This document shows positions 46,545-55,690 of a stretch of DNA of 64,000 nucleotides, in pieces. The notes under the pieces are model-generated. The model searched no databases. It was not told the origin of the DNA and saw only the letters and a program-made list of their open reading frames with translations. The position numbers were made by a program, and so were the translations under genes. Positions within the stretch are counted from its first letter, which is position 1. Each line of letters begins with the position of its first letter. Origin of the DNA: Jiella endophytica (GTDB taxonomy: Bacteria; Pseudomonadota; Alphaproteobacteria; Rhizobiales; Rhizobiaceae); contig NZ_SOZD01000001.1 of the NCBI RefSeq assembly GCF_004519335.1, forward strand, positions 248,001 to 312,000, read 5' to 3'.

Positions 46545-46602
46545 ATTGTCTGACATTCTTTCAATCTTTAAATTTGACAACGCGGTCGATGATGCTGTCA
46601 AA
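46545..46602. promoter_or_regulatory. Candidate GntR/FCD operator(s) in the divergent B6 promoter
   Basis: ATTGTCTGACAT (46545-46556) has the palindrome TGTC-T-GACA, the shape of operators bound by FCD-type GntR regulators. A second symmetrical pair, TTTGACA (46573-46579) and TGTCAAA (46596-46602), lies 16 bp apart just downstream. Both are in the AT-rich stretch between the hydrolase start (46481) and the gntR start (46660). Confidence 0.6.
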
Positions 46603-46659
46603 ATCCAGTGCGGTCGCGTATGCTGCGGCCTGCAACCACACCTCACGAGAACGGAATCG

Positions 46660-47331
46660 ATGCGGCCGGAAATGAATCTGCGGATTTCTCCGCGAACGGT
46701 GCAGCAAGAGACGGTCGGCAAGTTGCGGCTCGCGATCTTCTCCGGCGTTTTCCAGCCGGGAAGCCGCCTGGTCGAAAGCCAGTTATGTGCCCAGCTTGGC
46801 ATCAGCCGGCCCTCGTTACGGGAAGCCTTGCGCAGCCTGGAAGCCGAGCGCCTGATCGAGATCGTGCCCAATCGCGGCCCGTCGATACCGGCGCTTTCCT
46901 GGGAAGAGGCGACTGCCATCTACGAAGTCCGAGAACTGCTCGAGGTCGAGGCAGCGGGGCGCTGCGCCGCGAGAATCTTGCCGGAACAGGTGCAGGCGCT
47001 CGAGAAGTCCCTGGTTGCGTTCGAAGCGGCCGCCGCCAGCAACGACAGCGCCGCACAGGTGATGACGGCCGCCGACTTCTATTCGATCATCCTCGCCAAT
47101 TGCGGAAATGCGATCCTCGAGGAGGTCCATCGCGGCCTGCTCGCCAGGATCAGCTTCTTCCGGGGCCGGTCGATGTCGCTGAAGGGCAGGGCAGCCAGCA
47201 GCCTCGCGGAGATGAAGGATATCTACGAAGCCATCGCCGCGGGGGACGTGAAAGCCGCCCGCAAGGCGTCGAAGCGGCACCTTCTCAAGGCGAAGGCCGC
47301 GGCGAAGATTTCCATCGAAAGCGTGACCTGA
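46660..47331 (+). CDS. GntR-family (FCD) transcriptional regulator, probable B6-catabolism regulator
   Basis: 223 residues. N-terminal winged HTH (about residues 12-75: LRLAIFSGVFQPGSRLVESQLCAQLGISRPSLREALRSLEAERLI) and an all-helical FCD ligand-binding domain (about 85-210: EVRELLEVEAAGRCA, then helices with metal-site-type D/H residues). It is divergent from the long minus-strand catabolic operon and 130 bp upstream of pyridoxine 4-oxidase on its own strand. It is likely a repressor relieved by a B6 intermediate; the ligand is unknown. ATG at 46660 is chosen; the frame is open far upstream but overlaps the hydrolase gene. Confidence 0.88.
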   Translation: MRPEMNLRISPRTVQQETVGKLRLAIFSGVFQPGSRLVESQLCAQLGISRPSLREALRSLEAERLIEIVPNRGPSIPALSWEEATAIYEVRELLEVEAAGRCAARILPEQVQALEKSLVAFEAAAASNDSAAQVMTAADFYSIILANCGNAILEEVHRGLLARISFFRGRSMSLKGRAASSLAEMKDIYEAIAAGDVKAARKASKRHLLKAKAAAKISIESVT

Positions 47332-47461
47332 GCTTTTGGGCGCGGCGCCGGGGCGCCGACGGCCGGACAGTCTTCCTGACATCCGACACCGCGTGTCCAG
47401 CACGGGTCGTCGCGCGTGTCGGTGACCGCGATCGAAAACGCCAGTGACGAAGGGGGCGACG

Positions 47462-49018
47462 ATGACCGGGGCCAATGTCGAAAGCGATCGTCGCTGCGAT
47501 ATCGCCATCGTCGGCGGCGGATCGGCCGGTGCACTGCTCGCGGCACGGCTGAGCGAGGTCCCGGGCAGCCGGGTCGTTTTGATCGAAGCGGGAGAGGAAC
47601 CGTCGGACCCCGACATCTGGAATCCCGCCGCATGGCCGGCACTGCAGGGGCGCAGTTACGACTGGGACTATACGACCGAACCGCAGGCCGGAACGGCCGG
47701 CCGGGCGCACCACTGGGCGAGGGGCCGGTTGGTCGGCGGGTCCAGCTGCCTGCACGCAATGGGCTACATGCGCGGACATCCCGCCGACTTCGAGGCCTGG
47801 GTCGATGCGACAGGCGATTCCCGTTGGGGCTGGGAGGGGCTGCTGCCGGCCTTCCAGGCCATCGAGGACCATCCGTTCGGTGGCGACGGCATCCATGGCA
47901 AGGCAGGCCCTTTGCCGGTCCATATGCCGACGGACGAGGTCAGCCCGGTTGCCCGCGCCTTCATCGAGGCGGGTGCAGCTCTCGGCCTTCCCCGCCTCGA
48001 AGGGCACAATGGCGGCGAGATGATCGGCGTCACGCCGAACGCGCTCAACATCCGTCACGGCCGCCGGGTCACGGCCGGGGACGCCTTCCTGACGGAGGCC
48101 GTCCGGGCACGCGCGAACCTCACCATCCTGACCGGCGCGCGGGTGCAGCGGCTGGCGCTGGACGGCAATCGGGTCAGCTGTCTCGAGGTCGCAGGACGGG
48201 AGGGGGCCTTCGCCATCCACGCCGATCGGGTGGTCCTTTGCGCCGGGGCGCTGGAAAGTCCGGCGCTGTTGATGCGCTCAGGGATCGGCCCGCTCGATGT
48301 TCTGACCGATGCGGGCGTCGCATGCCGCATCGACATGCCCGATGTCGGCCGGAACCTCCAGGACCATCTGCTGGGCGCGGCCAACCTTTACGCTGCCAGA
48401 AGGCCGGTTCCGCCATCGCGCCTTCAGCACTCCGAATCGATGGCCTATATGCGCGCCTCCGGTTTCGCCGATATGGGCCAACCGGAGATCGTCGTCGGCT
48501 GCGGGGTGGCGCCGATCGTGTCCGAATGCTTCGAGGCGCCTGCCGCCGGGACCGCCTATTCGCTGTTGTTCGGCGTCACCCATCCTTCGAGCCGCGGGAG
48601 TCTCAGGATCAGCGGGCCGGAACTCGGCGACCGTCTCGTCATCGATCCGGCCTATCTGCAGAGCGAGCGCGATCGCGCGCTGTTTCGCCAGGCTCTGGAA
48701 GCGGCCCGCACGATCGGCCATCGGGAGGAACTCGCCGATTGGCGGCAAGGCGAGATCCTTCCCGGAAAGCTGGGCGACACGGCCGCGAGGGACGACTTCA
48801 TCGCAAGGGCGGTCATCACCCACCATCATCCCTGCGGGACCTGCAGGATGGGACATGATGACGAAGCGGTCGTCGATCCGGACCTGCGGCTCAAGACACT
48901 GGACAATCTCTTCATCGCCGACGCCTCGGTCATGCCGAGCCTCACCTCCGGGCCGATCCATGCGGCGGTTCTCGCGATCGCCGAGTCGCTCGCCCGTCGC
49001 TGGGAAAGCGCGGCCTGA
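47462..49018 (+). CDS. Pyridoxine 4-oxidase (GMC oxidoreductase)
   Basis: First step of pyridoxine degradation: pyridoxine plus O2 to pyridoxal plus H2O2. 518 residues, FAD GMC fold: IAIVGGGSAGALLAARLSE, GRLVGGSSCLHAMGYMRGH, CAGALESPALLMRSGIGP, and active-site histidines 454-456 in THHHPCGTCRMG. It matches the crystallised M. loti pyridoxine 4-oxidase closely along its length. The ATG at 47462 is preceded by AGGGGG at 6 nt. It follows the GntR gene on the plus strand, opposite to the rest of the pathway. The 263 bp after it hold nothing recognised. Confidence 0.93.
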   Translation: MTGANVESDRRCDIAIVGGGSAGALLAARLSEVPGSRVVLIEAGEEPSDPDIWNPAAWPALQGRSYDWDYTTEPQAGTAGRAHHWARGRLVGGSSCLHAMGYMRGHPADFEAWVDATGDSRWGWEGLLPAFQAIEDHPFGGDGIHGKAGPLPVHMPTDEVSPVARAFIEAGAALGLPRLEGHNGGEMIGVTPNALNIRHGRRVTAGDAFLTEAVRARANLTILTGARVQRLALDGNRVSCLEVAGREGAFAIHADRVVLCAGALESPALLMRSGIGPLDVLTDAGVACRIDMPDVGRNLQDHLLGAANLYAARRPVPPSRLQHSESMAYMRASGFADMGQPEIVVGCGVAPIVSECFEAPAAGTAYSLLFGVTHPSSRGSLRISGPELGDRLVIDPAYLQSERDRALFRQALEAARTIGHREELADWRQGEILPGKLGDTAARDDFIARAVITHHHPCGTCRMGHDDEAVVDPDLRLKTLDNLFIADASVMPSLTSGPIHAAVLAIAESLARRWESAA

Positions 49019-49281
49019 ACTGACGCGGTGGCGAGACGATGGATGGGGCCATGAAAGCCCCTGGCGATCGAGACCGCGGCGACCGCGATTGAGTCATTGA
49101 GAGAGCCGTCGGTGCGCCAGGCGCAGCGGTCCGGCGGGCGATCCAATTGTGCGCCGGCTGCCAACATCGGACTGCCAACGGTCCGGCAAAGCAGAACCGT
49201 CACCGTCGGCTCCTTCAAATGAATGATCCGCAAGGGCGACCGCGCCTCTAGTCTCGGGACCTCCTAAGGGGTGCCGAACGG

Positions 49282-50577
49282 ATGAGCGAACCTGCGAACA
49301 AGGCCTGGCGCATGCTCAGCGCGGCGGACCGGGCGCGTCTTCGCGACAGGGGGCAACGCCTGCCGCCATTGGTCTTCGGCATCACCCTGGCCATCCCGCT
49401 CGTCGGCTTTCTCATCCTCCTTGCCACCGGCAACCTTCTCCTTGCCCTTCCCTTCCTGCTGGTCGGCGTTCTCGGATCCTTTGCACCCTTCGTCGCGGCG
49501 ATCGGAGCTGCCTTGCTGTTCCATCGCAAATTCCTGGCATCGCGCGGTGTCGATCTCTCCGCCATTGTTCCGAAAACCGATGCGCCGCGGGAAGACTCCG
49601 GGCATCCTGACGACCCCGGCATGGCGGCCATCCTCGCCGAGATCGAAATGGAGCGCGTGGTCCTTGCCCGCGGCTTTGAACGCGGCGAAAGATGGGTCAA
49701 ACGCATCGCCGTCGTCGCGGCGCCCTCCCTCTTTGCCTTCGCGCTCTGGTCCGTCGGAGCGCAGATGGTCGTTCCCGCCATCATCATCTGCGCCGGGCTC
49801 TACGGCATCGCCTATTTCGCCGCGACGAGCCGCTATCAGACGCGGTTCACGACGCTGTTCAAACAGCGCGCGCTTCCGCAGCTGCTGGCCCGCCACGGGC
49901 TCGCCGCAATCGGATCCGACACGCCGATCCCTCTCGATCGGCCGGTCTTCTTCGGCCTCATCGCTCCCGAGACCCGCACCAGGCGCGACGATGCCTTCCG
50001 ATGCGACCATCGCGGCGCCGTGGTCACCATCGCCGAATTCGTCCCGGCCCATGACGAGCGGAAGAAGGATGGCAACTGGCGGCCGCGAAAGTTGCGGATC
50101 CCCACAAATGGCTTGCTTCTTCAGATCGCCTATCCCGGCAGGGTGCTGGCGACGACCTTGATCGGACGTCAGCTGCCGCGCCCGGAGGCTCTCGCGCCCG
50201 TTCGGCTGGAAGACCCGGAGTTCGAGGAGATCTTCGAGGTCTGGGGAAGCGATCAGATCGGTTCGCGCACGCTGCTGACCCCGGCGGTGATGCGCCGCCT
50301 GCTGCAGATGGCCGATAGCACCGATCTGCTGCCGCCGTCCGTGCTCGTCGAAGGTGGCACGATGACCGTCCTTTTCGAGAAGACCACCGCCCGCGACATG
50401 TTCGAGCCCGGCAAGGTGACGGATCCCGAACTGATGCACCACCTGCGGAAGATCGCCGACGATCTCGATGCCGTCATGGGGCTGGCGGACGATCTTCTGG
50501 ACATGGTGGAACGGACACCCGGCGTGCGGCTGGGACCGATGCTTTGCACGCCGACCTCCCTGGAGAGCCGAGAATGA
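49282..50577 (+). CDS. DUF3137 family membrane protein
   Basis: 431 residues. Two membrane hairpins near the N-terminus (about 30-75 and 150-180), then a large cytoplasmic DUF3137-type domain. Members often accompany LemA proteins, as here: the stop codon overlaps the LemA start (ATGA). Function is unknown, possibly envelope stress or signalling with LemA. The gene opens a four-gene plus-strand operon to 52829. Confidence 0.8.
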   Translation: MSEPANKAWRMLSAADRARLRDRGQRLPPLVFGITLAIPLVGFLILLATGNLLLALPFLLVGVLGSFAPFVAAIGAALLFHRKFLASRGVDLSAIVPKTDAPREDSGHPDDPGMAAILAEIEMERVVLARGFERGERWVKRIAVVAAPSLFAFALWSVGAQMVVPAIIICAGLYGIAYFAATSRYQTRFTTLFKQRALPQLLARHGLAAIGSDTPIPLDRPVFFGLIAPETRTRRDDAFRCDHRGAVVTIAEFVPAHDERKKDGNWRPRKLRIPTNGLLLQIAYPGRVLATTLIGRQLPRPEALAPVRLEDPEFEEIFEVWGSDQIGSRTLLTPAVMRRLLQMADSTDLLPPSVLVEGGTMTVLFEKTTARDMFEPGKVTDPELMHHLRKIADDLDAVMGLADDLLDMVERTPGVRLGPMLCTPTSLESRE

Positions 50578-51146
50578 CCGTCTTCGTGATCGTCCTCGCC
50601 GTCGCGGCGGTCGGCGCGCTTTATGGCTGGTACGTCGCGATCGTTGCGGCGCGCAACAGGGTCGGCGAGGCGCTGGGCGGTATCGACGCCCAGCTGCAGC
50701 AGCGCCACGATCTCATCCCCAATGTCCTGGCGATCGCCCGCCGCTTCCTCCAGCACGAGGCGTCGCTGCTCGAGGAGATCACGGCGCTGCGCGCCAAGGC
50801 GCAGCCGCAGATCGGTCAGCGGGATTTTCAGGCCATTGCCGACAAGTTCGAGACCGAGGCCGCGCTTGCGGCAGACATGACGCGTCTGTTTGCCCTTGCG
50901 GAGAACTATCCTCAGCTCACCTCCAGCGGCCCGATGATCGAGGCGCAGCGGACCTATCGCGAGGTGGAGGCCAGCATCGCCGCCGCGCGGCGCTTCTACA
51001 ACAACGCCGTCAACAGTCTCAAAACCCGGGTCGAGACGTTTCCCGGCCCCGTCGTCTCGGGTCTCGCCGGCGTCGCCGTGCTGCCGCCGTTCTACCAGGC
51101 GGCGGACGAGGCGCGGAGCCCGGTGATGGCCGCGGACCATCTCTGA
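50574..51146 (+). CDS. LemA family protein
   Basis: 190 residues. An N-terminal membrane helix (residues 2-20, TVFVIVLAVAAVGALYGWYV) is followed by the LemA signature R-N-R-V-x-E-A-x-x-x-I-D-x-Q-L-x-x-R-x-D-L-I-P-N and the later V-E-x-x-I-x-x-x-R-x-x-Y-N (EVEASIAAARRFYNNAVN). Anchored with a helical domain outside or inside the membrane; role not established. Start overlaps the DUF3137 stop. Confidence 0.92.
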   Translation: MTVFVIVLAVAAVGALYGWYVAIVAARNRVGEALGGIDAQLQQRHDLIPNVLAIARRFLQHEASLLEEITALRAKAQPQIGQRDFQAIADKFETEAALAADMTRLFALAENYPQLTSSGPMIEAQRTYREVEASIAAARRFYNNAVNSLKTRVETFPGPVVSGLAGVAVLPPFYQAADEARSPVMAADHL

Positions 51147-51186
51147 AGTGCCGGGTCCTTGCTGTTCTGAAAGACGAGGCATCGCC

Positions 51187-52161
51187 ATGCCGTCCATCCG
51201 GCTCATCATTGCGGCATTGCTGCTTGCCACCGGCCTGGTGCATCTCGAGCCTGCCATGGCCGGGACGTCCGTCGAGGCGGCGGCGCGCGCCTATGTGGCG
51301 GCCGACGGGTATCAGCCGGTGGCGCTCGGCCCGGTCGACCGGTTCTTCGTCGAAATCGCCGGCGAGGACCCCGAACACATGAATCTCGCCGAGAGGGACA
51401 TTTCCCCCGTCGAAAAAGCCGTGCTCCTCATCGACGAGCGGGAAGCGCCACTGACACGGCTTCGCTACGCCCTCAGAGTCCGCCGGCAATCCTTCGGTGC
51501 CGTCACGGCGACCTTCATCGATGTCCAGCGCTTCAATTTGGGTCCTCGCCTCAGGGCCGAGACGATCGCCGCCTATGGGGAAGAGAAGACGGCCGGGCCG
51601 GAAATCTTCGGCGTCGGGCCAGATGTCGGCTGGCGCATCGTCTCGGTCCCCTCGGCCAAGTCGCCGGCGGTGCTGCTTGCCGCCGGCCGCCGCGTGATGA
51701 CGGCGCAAGCCGCCGAGACGGCGGACTGCTTCGGCCGTCCCTGCCTGTCGACGGAACCGCTCGACGGCTATGCCGCCTGGACACCCTGGCGGGACTTGGC
51801 ACCTCTGGCTTTCGTCACGGCCTATCCCGGCGTCGTCCAGCCTCGAGCGGACGAAGAGGAAACGGCACCGGCGCTCTTTGCGCTCGAACTGGCGAGTGCC
51901 GCAGGCCTTGCCACGCTGACGACGCCGCCCGGGATAGAATGGCGCCTGCCGCCGCCGCAACCGGCTGCCTCGACGTCTCCGACCCTCGTCTTCGTCATCG
52001 ACCGCAATCTCGGCCAGGAGACGATGCTCGACGGTGCCATCGGGCTGGCGCCCCGATCGAAGGACGAACCGATCCGCTGGACGCGCATGGCCGCAAGCCT
52101 GAAAACACGGCAGGTGAGCGCCGGAAGCGGGCCGCTCAAGGACTTGGAGAACCGGCCATGA
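51187..52161 (+). CDS. Secreted protein of unknown function in LemA operon
   Basis: 324 residues with a signal peptide (MPSIRLIIAALLLATGLVHL to PAMAG, cleavage near residue 25). The rest is a soluble domain with one close cysteine pair (DCFGRPCLST). I do not recognise a family. GAGG upstream of the ATG at 51187 supports the start. Its stop overlaps the next gene start as ATGA, so it is coupled to it. Confidence 0.7.
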   Translation: MPSIRLIIAALLLATGLVHLEPAMAGTSVEAAARAYVAADGYQPVALGPVDRFFVEIAGEDPEHMNLAERDISPVEKAVLLIDEREAPLTRLRYALRVRRQSFGAVTATFIDVQRFNLGPRLRAETIAAYGEEKTAGPEIFGVGPDVGWRIVSVPSAKSPAVLLAAGRRVMTAQAAETADCFGRPCLSTEPLDGYAAWTPWRDLAPLAFVTAYPGVVQPRADEEETAPALFALELASAAGLATLTTPPGIEWRLPPPQPAASTSPTLVFVIDRNLGQETMLDGAIGLAPRSKDEPIRWTRMAASLKTRQVSAGSGPLKDLENRP

Positions 52162-52829
52162 GGGGCAGGGCGATGATGTCTGCTTTGACGGTGGGCCTGG
52201 CGGTGACGGGGGCGCTGGCGGCGAGGGCGGAGGGCGATCCGCATCTGACGGTCGCGACCTATTCCGGCGATTTCGTCCTGCATGCGTTCGGCGCGTTGAA
52301 GGACGGCACACCCTGCCCGCCATCCACGAACAGTCTCGCCTTTGCTTTCGATCACGAGGGGACGGTCATCTACGCCCACTTCGTCACCCTGTCCCCGTCG
52401 GCCGACCCGGTCTTCGCCAAGGCATTTGCGAAGGGCAGCTTCTGTGCGATCGAATTTTCCGGTCAGGTGACGATCCGCACCCATCACGGCAGCCAGGCGA
52501 CCATCCTGCCGGACAGCGTCGGCGAGGTGCAGGGCTCAGTCGCCTTGCAGCGCTCAGATCGCGCCGACCATTCCGGCAGGCTGACCATCGAATACCATCC
52601 GATCATGTGTTTCCGCGCACCCTGCCCACCGGGCGTCTACGGCATCGCCGACGCTGCCGGAAGGCGGATTGCGCGGGTCGGCGCCATCGCGGTCACGGAT
52701 GCGGCCGGCCGTCACTGGAGGCTCGCCGGCCGCTACCCGGACTTCCGCATTATCGAGGGCCGCCTCTGGATCGGGCCGGACGGCAAGACGGCGCGTCTTG
52801 CGATCGATCGCGTCCTTCAGGCGAGATAA
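52158..52829 (+). CDS. Secreted protein of unknown function, last gene of LemA operon
   Basis: 223 residues. A signal peptide (about residues 1-24, ending ALAARA) precedes a beta-rich domain containing cysteines in TPCPPSTN, SFCAIEF and MCFRAPCPPGVYG. No family recognised. The start ATG overlaps the upstream stop by 4 bp. Probably a periplasmic or secreted partner of the LemA/DUF3137 proteins. Confidence 0.7.
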   Translation: MRGRAMMSALTVGLAVTGALAARAEGDPHLTVATYSGDFVLHAFGALKDGTPCPPSTNSLAFAFDHEGTVIYAHFVTLSPSADPVFAKAFAKGSFCAIEFSGQVTIRTHHGSQATILPDSVGEVQGSVALQRSDRADHSGRLTIEYHPIMCFRAPCPPGVYGIADAAGRRIARVGAIAVTDAAGRHWRLAGRYPDFRIIEGRLWIGPDGKTARLAIDRVLQAR

Positions 52830-52879
52830 CCGGCCAGCCGCGACGATATTCGGCCCCGGCCGGCGCGACGAGCCGATGG

Positions 52880-53305
52880 TCAATCCTGACGATGCATCAC
52901 GAAGTCCATCGTGCTCAGCGTCTTGTCGTCGATCCGGACATAGGTCGCGACCGAGCTGGACGAGCTGGACATGCCGTCGGACTCGTAGGTGCTGGTCATC
53001 GACACCGCGCATCCGTCCGGCTGGTCCTTGTCCGGCTCGGCGGTCCACTCGCCGGTGACAGCCTGCTCGCTCCAATCCTTGCCGGGCGAGCGGAATCGGT
53101 TGACCGTCTCGAAGCTGCCGTCAGCCTTGAAGGTGTAGGTATTGTCGAGTTCGTAGGGACTTCCGCCCGGACCTTCGCCCGTCCCGACCCATTTGCCCGT
53201 CATGAAGGCGGTGCAGTCGAGTTCGGCGGCGATCGATGCAGAAGCGGTCGCGAGGAGAGCGGTCAAAGTCACGCCGGCGATGGTGAGGGGACGTGTCCTA
53301 TCCAT
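52880..53305 (-). CDS. Small secreted protein of unknown function
   Basis: 141 residues, signal peptide ending near SASIAA (about residue 27), then a lipocalin-like pattern (TGKWVGTGEGPGG...YTFKADGSFETVNRF) seen in many small proteins of unknown role. Two cysteines. The ATG at 53305 overlaps the stop of the upstream SH3-like gene by 8 bp (ATGGATAG), so the two are coupled. Confidence 0.7.
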   Translation of the reverse strand: MDRTRPLTIAGVTLTALLATASASIAAELDCTAFMTGKWVGTGEGPGGSPYELDNTYTFKADGSFETVNRFRSPGKDWSEQAVTGEWTAEPDKDQPDGCAVSMTSTYESDGMSSSSSSVATYVRIDDKTLSTMDFVMHRQD

Positions 53306-53603
53306 GGATCTCACCCATGAAGATCATGTATTCCTCGGTCATGTAGCCGTCCGGCCCGCCATCCTGCTGGGTGATCTGGCACCACTTGCGGGAACATTTG
53401 TGGATGACGACGAGCTCGCCGCGCTTGATCGTGTCGATCTGCTTGAGAATTGGGCTCGGACCGATCCGCAGCTTGACGTCCGCGACCGGCTTGCCGAGTT
53501 GCGGGTAGTGGCGGACGCTTGAGCCGGTGGCCCGGGCCTGCCCGCTCCCCAGTTCCAGCAGGGCCAGACAGGCCAAGAGTGCCGGGATGCGCGATTTGAT
53601 CAT
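53298..53603 (-). CDS. Small secreted SH3-like protein
   Basis: 101 residues. Signal peptide MIKSRIPALLACLALLELGSG to ARA, then a short SH3-type stretch (KLRIGPSPILKQIDTIKRGELVVIHKCSRKWCQITQ), consistent with peptidoglycan or protein binding in the periplasm. GGAG lies 7 nt upstream of the ATG at 53603; an alternative ATG at 53615 is in frame. Coupled to the downstream secreted protein gene. Confidence 0.75.
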   Translation of the reverse strand: MIKSRIPALLACLALLELGSGQARATGSSVRHYPQLGKPVADVKLRIGPSPILKQIDTIKRGELVVIHKCSRKWCQITQQDGGPDGYMTEEYMIFMGEIHG

Positions 53604-53748
53604 CGAAAACTCCATCGATATCGGGTGGCGACAGGCGCGAACCTCTCGCAGCCGCGACGAAGCCGCGTCATCCAATCGAAGGAGAATTCGCTCGGCCGGT
53701 CGTTTTTCCGCGGCCCGTCATGCAATCGCATGACGCCTCGCCGACGCG

Positions 53749-54867
53749 TCAGAAGCCCGGGATGGTCGTGCCCTTCAACAGCGCGACGAGCTCGGCCTGA
53801 CGGGTCGTCCCGGTCTTGCTCATGATGTGGGACAGGTGGGTTCTGACCGTCGTCACGGCGACGCCGCGCTCCGCCGCGATCCGGCCGAGGCTCTTTCCCC
53901 GGGCGATGTCGGTCGCCACCGCCGCCTCCGCGGCGGACAGGTCGAAGAGGCCGCGCAGAACCGCTTCGCCCGCGATGTTGGCGTCGGCGCTGAAGCCGCT
54001 GACGACCAGCATGGCGAGGCCGTGGGCGTGGAGATCGCGCGCATCTCTCGCCAGCGGCAGGACATGGAGGACGAGGCCGGTCTGCTCTTCCCCGGGAAGA
54101 GCGATCGACTGGACGGCGCGGTGCCCGTCTGCCGCCCGCTCCAGCGCATTTCGCAAGAGCGCGTCCGATCCCGGGGCCGCCAGGCGGACACGGCCCATCG
54201 CCCCCATCTGGAGGGCTGGGGCGAGCGCTTCGAACGCCGCGTTGCACGACAGCGCCGTCCCACTGCCGCCGACGATGGCCGTCGGAATTCCCAGCGTCTG
54301 GAACGCCTCGACGGTCGCGCGGGCGCGGTCCATCTGGGCGTGGATGGCGAGCAGTCCCGCGCGGGCGAGATGCGGCCTCAGGGCGTCGAACCAGGCAATG
54401 TCGAGGCGGCTGAAATCGTGGCCGGCGTCGCCACGCTCGAAGGTGAAGAGCACGGTCTCGCCGCTCGGCATCACGATGCCGCTGCCGATCTGCTGGCGAA
54501 AATCCGCCTGGCGCCGGATCGCTTCGAATTCCGGCTCCAGCGCCCGGTCCTCGTCGGTCGTGAAGTCGCTGACCTCGAGAAATCCGGCATGATTGCGCCG
54601 CATCATGCGGTTCAGCCTGGTATTTTCGTACCACTGGGGCGTTTCGGCGAAGCGGCCGAGCGTTTCGGTGATGTTGTCGGTGGCCGCGAACATCGGCGGC
54701 AGCCGCCTGTCGATGATCAGCATGGCGCCGGAACGGCACGTGGCGAGGTCGGCGATCTGCCCCAGCACGCTGTGCCATTTCGAGGGCACCAGGGCCGCTT
54801 CGTAGATGCACTCGACGATATCGTCCAATCCAGCTGTCTCCCTGCTGACCGGCACGACCGCGATCAC
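53749..54867 (-). CDS. LuxR-type (HTH) transcriptional regulator
   Basis: 372 residues. The C-terminal 60 residues are a LuxR-type HTH (LSAAEAAVATDIARGKSLGRIAAERGVAVTTVRTHLSHIMSKTGTTRQAELVALL). The N-terminal 300 residues contain PAS-like segments but no standard sensor I can name. The frame starts with GTG at 54867. It lies between the small secreted-protein pair and the crystallin-like secreted protein, either of which may be a target. Confidence 0.85.
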   Translation of the reverse strand: MIAVVPVSRETAGLDDIVECIYEAALVPSKWHSVLGQIADLATCRSGAMLIIDRRLPPMFAATDNITETLGRFAETPQWYENTRLNRMMRRNHAGFLEVSDFTTDEDRALEPEFEAIRRQADFRQQIGSGIVMPSGETVLFTFERGDAGHDFSRLDIAWFDALRPHLARAGLLAIHAQMDRARATVEAFQTLGIPTAIVGGSGTALSCNAAFEALAPALQMGAMGRVRLAAPGSDALLRNALERAADGHRAVQSIALPGEEQTGLVLHVLPLARDARDLHAHGLAMLVVSGFSADANIAGEAVLRGLFDLSAAEAAVATDIARGKSLGRIAAERGVAVTTVRTHLSHIMSKTGTTRQAELVALLKGTTIPGF

Positions 54868-54982
54868 AATGCTTTCGAAGATCGATCGTTGTCAATTGCG
54901 TCTGAAATGGCTCGCCTCCTCCATTCGAAGGATGTGGGCAGCGGCGTCTCGCGGCAGTCTCGGCGCTCATTCATAAGCAAGG

Positions 54983-55471
54983 ATGACGGTGATGACACTT
55001 CGACGAACTGCCCTTCTGTTGCTGGCCGCCTCGGCGATCGGTTCGGCGCCGGCGCATTCGCAACCACGGATCGGACCGGGCAATATCAGGATCGATCCCG
55101 ACATCTTGAAGGGCACGCATTCGAGACCGCTCGCCGTCCTGCGCAACAAGGGATGCACCTTCTACGAAAACGCCAATGGCGGCGGGGCCAGCTGGAAGAA
55201 GCAGGTCGAGTGGCTGGCGGCGAGCTACCCCAGCCAGGACTCCTACTCTCAATATGTGACGACCGTCGGCGACTGGTGGGACAACCGCATCTCCTCGCTG
55301 CGATGCGACGACAGCAGCCAGGTCCATTGCTCCGTCGCGGTCTATCGCAACACCAACAGAGGGGGCGGCGACGCGATCTTCTGGGGCAGCCAGGGCTTGA
55401 TCAACCTCGCCGACTACGGCTGGGACGACACGATCTCGAGCTTCCAGGTCTTCTGCAACCGGATGAAATGA
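54983..55471 (+). CDS. Secreted beta/gamma-crystallin-like protein (peptidase inhibitor I36-like)
   Basis: 162 residues. A signal peptide ends near APAHSQ (about residue 26). The domain contains two crystallin-type strands: CTFYENANGGGASW and CSVAVYRNTNRGGGDAIFWG, each followed by D-x-x-S-S-[LF] turns (DNRISSLRC, DDTISSFQVFC). Such proteins bind calcium or inhibit proteases; function here is unknown. An in-frame ATG at 54992 has a better upstream AAGGA, so the true start may be there. Confidence 0.7.
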   Translation: MTVMTLRRTALLLLAASAIGSAPAHSQPRIGPGNIRIDPDILKGTHSRPLAVLRNKGCTFYENANGGGASWKKQVEWLAASYPSQDSYSQYVTTVGDWWDNRISSLRCDDSSQVHCSVAVYRNTNRGGGDAIFWGSQGLINLADYGWDDTISSFQVFCNRMK

Positions 55472-55690
55472 CGGCCAGAGACGCCTTGGAGGGTTTTGCC
55501 CTGCAGCGGCAGCGGCAGAGGCCTCCTGTGTATCCGCCCGTGCCTGAAGGCGTCGTCGGCGAACGGCGGCAGGCACGCCGTGACGGGCCGTCTTTTTAGC
55601 AATTGGCCGACGCTCCGACCTGATCGACAGCGCTCGATCAGTGGAAGTCATACCAACTCCTGCGACATCTGCGAGCGTGTTCGCGGTGTC

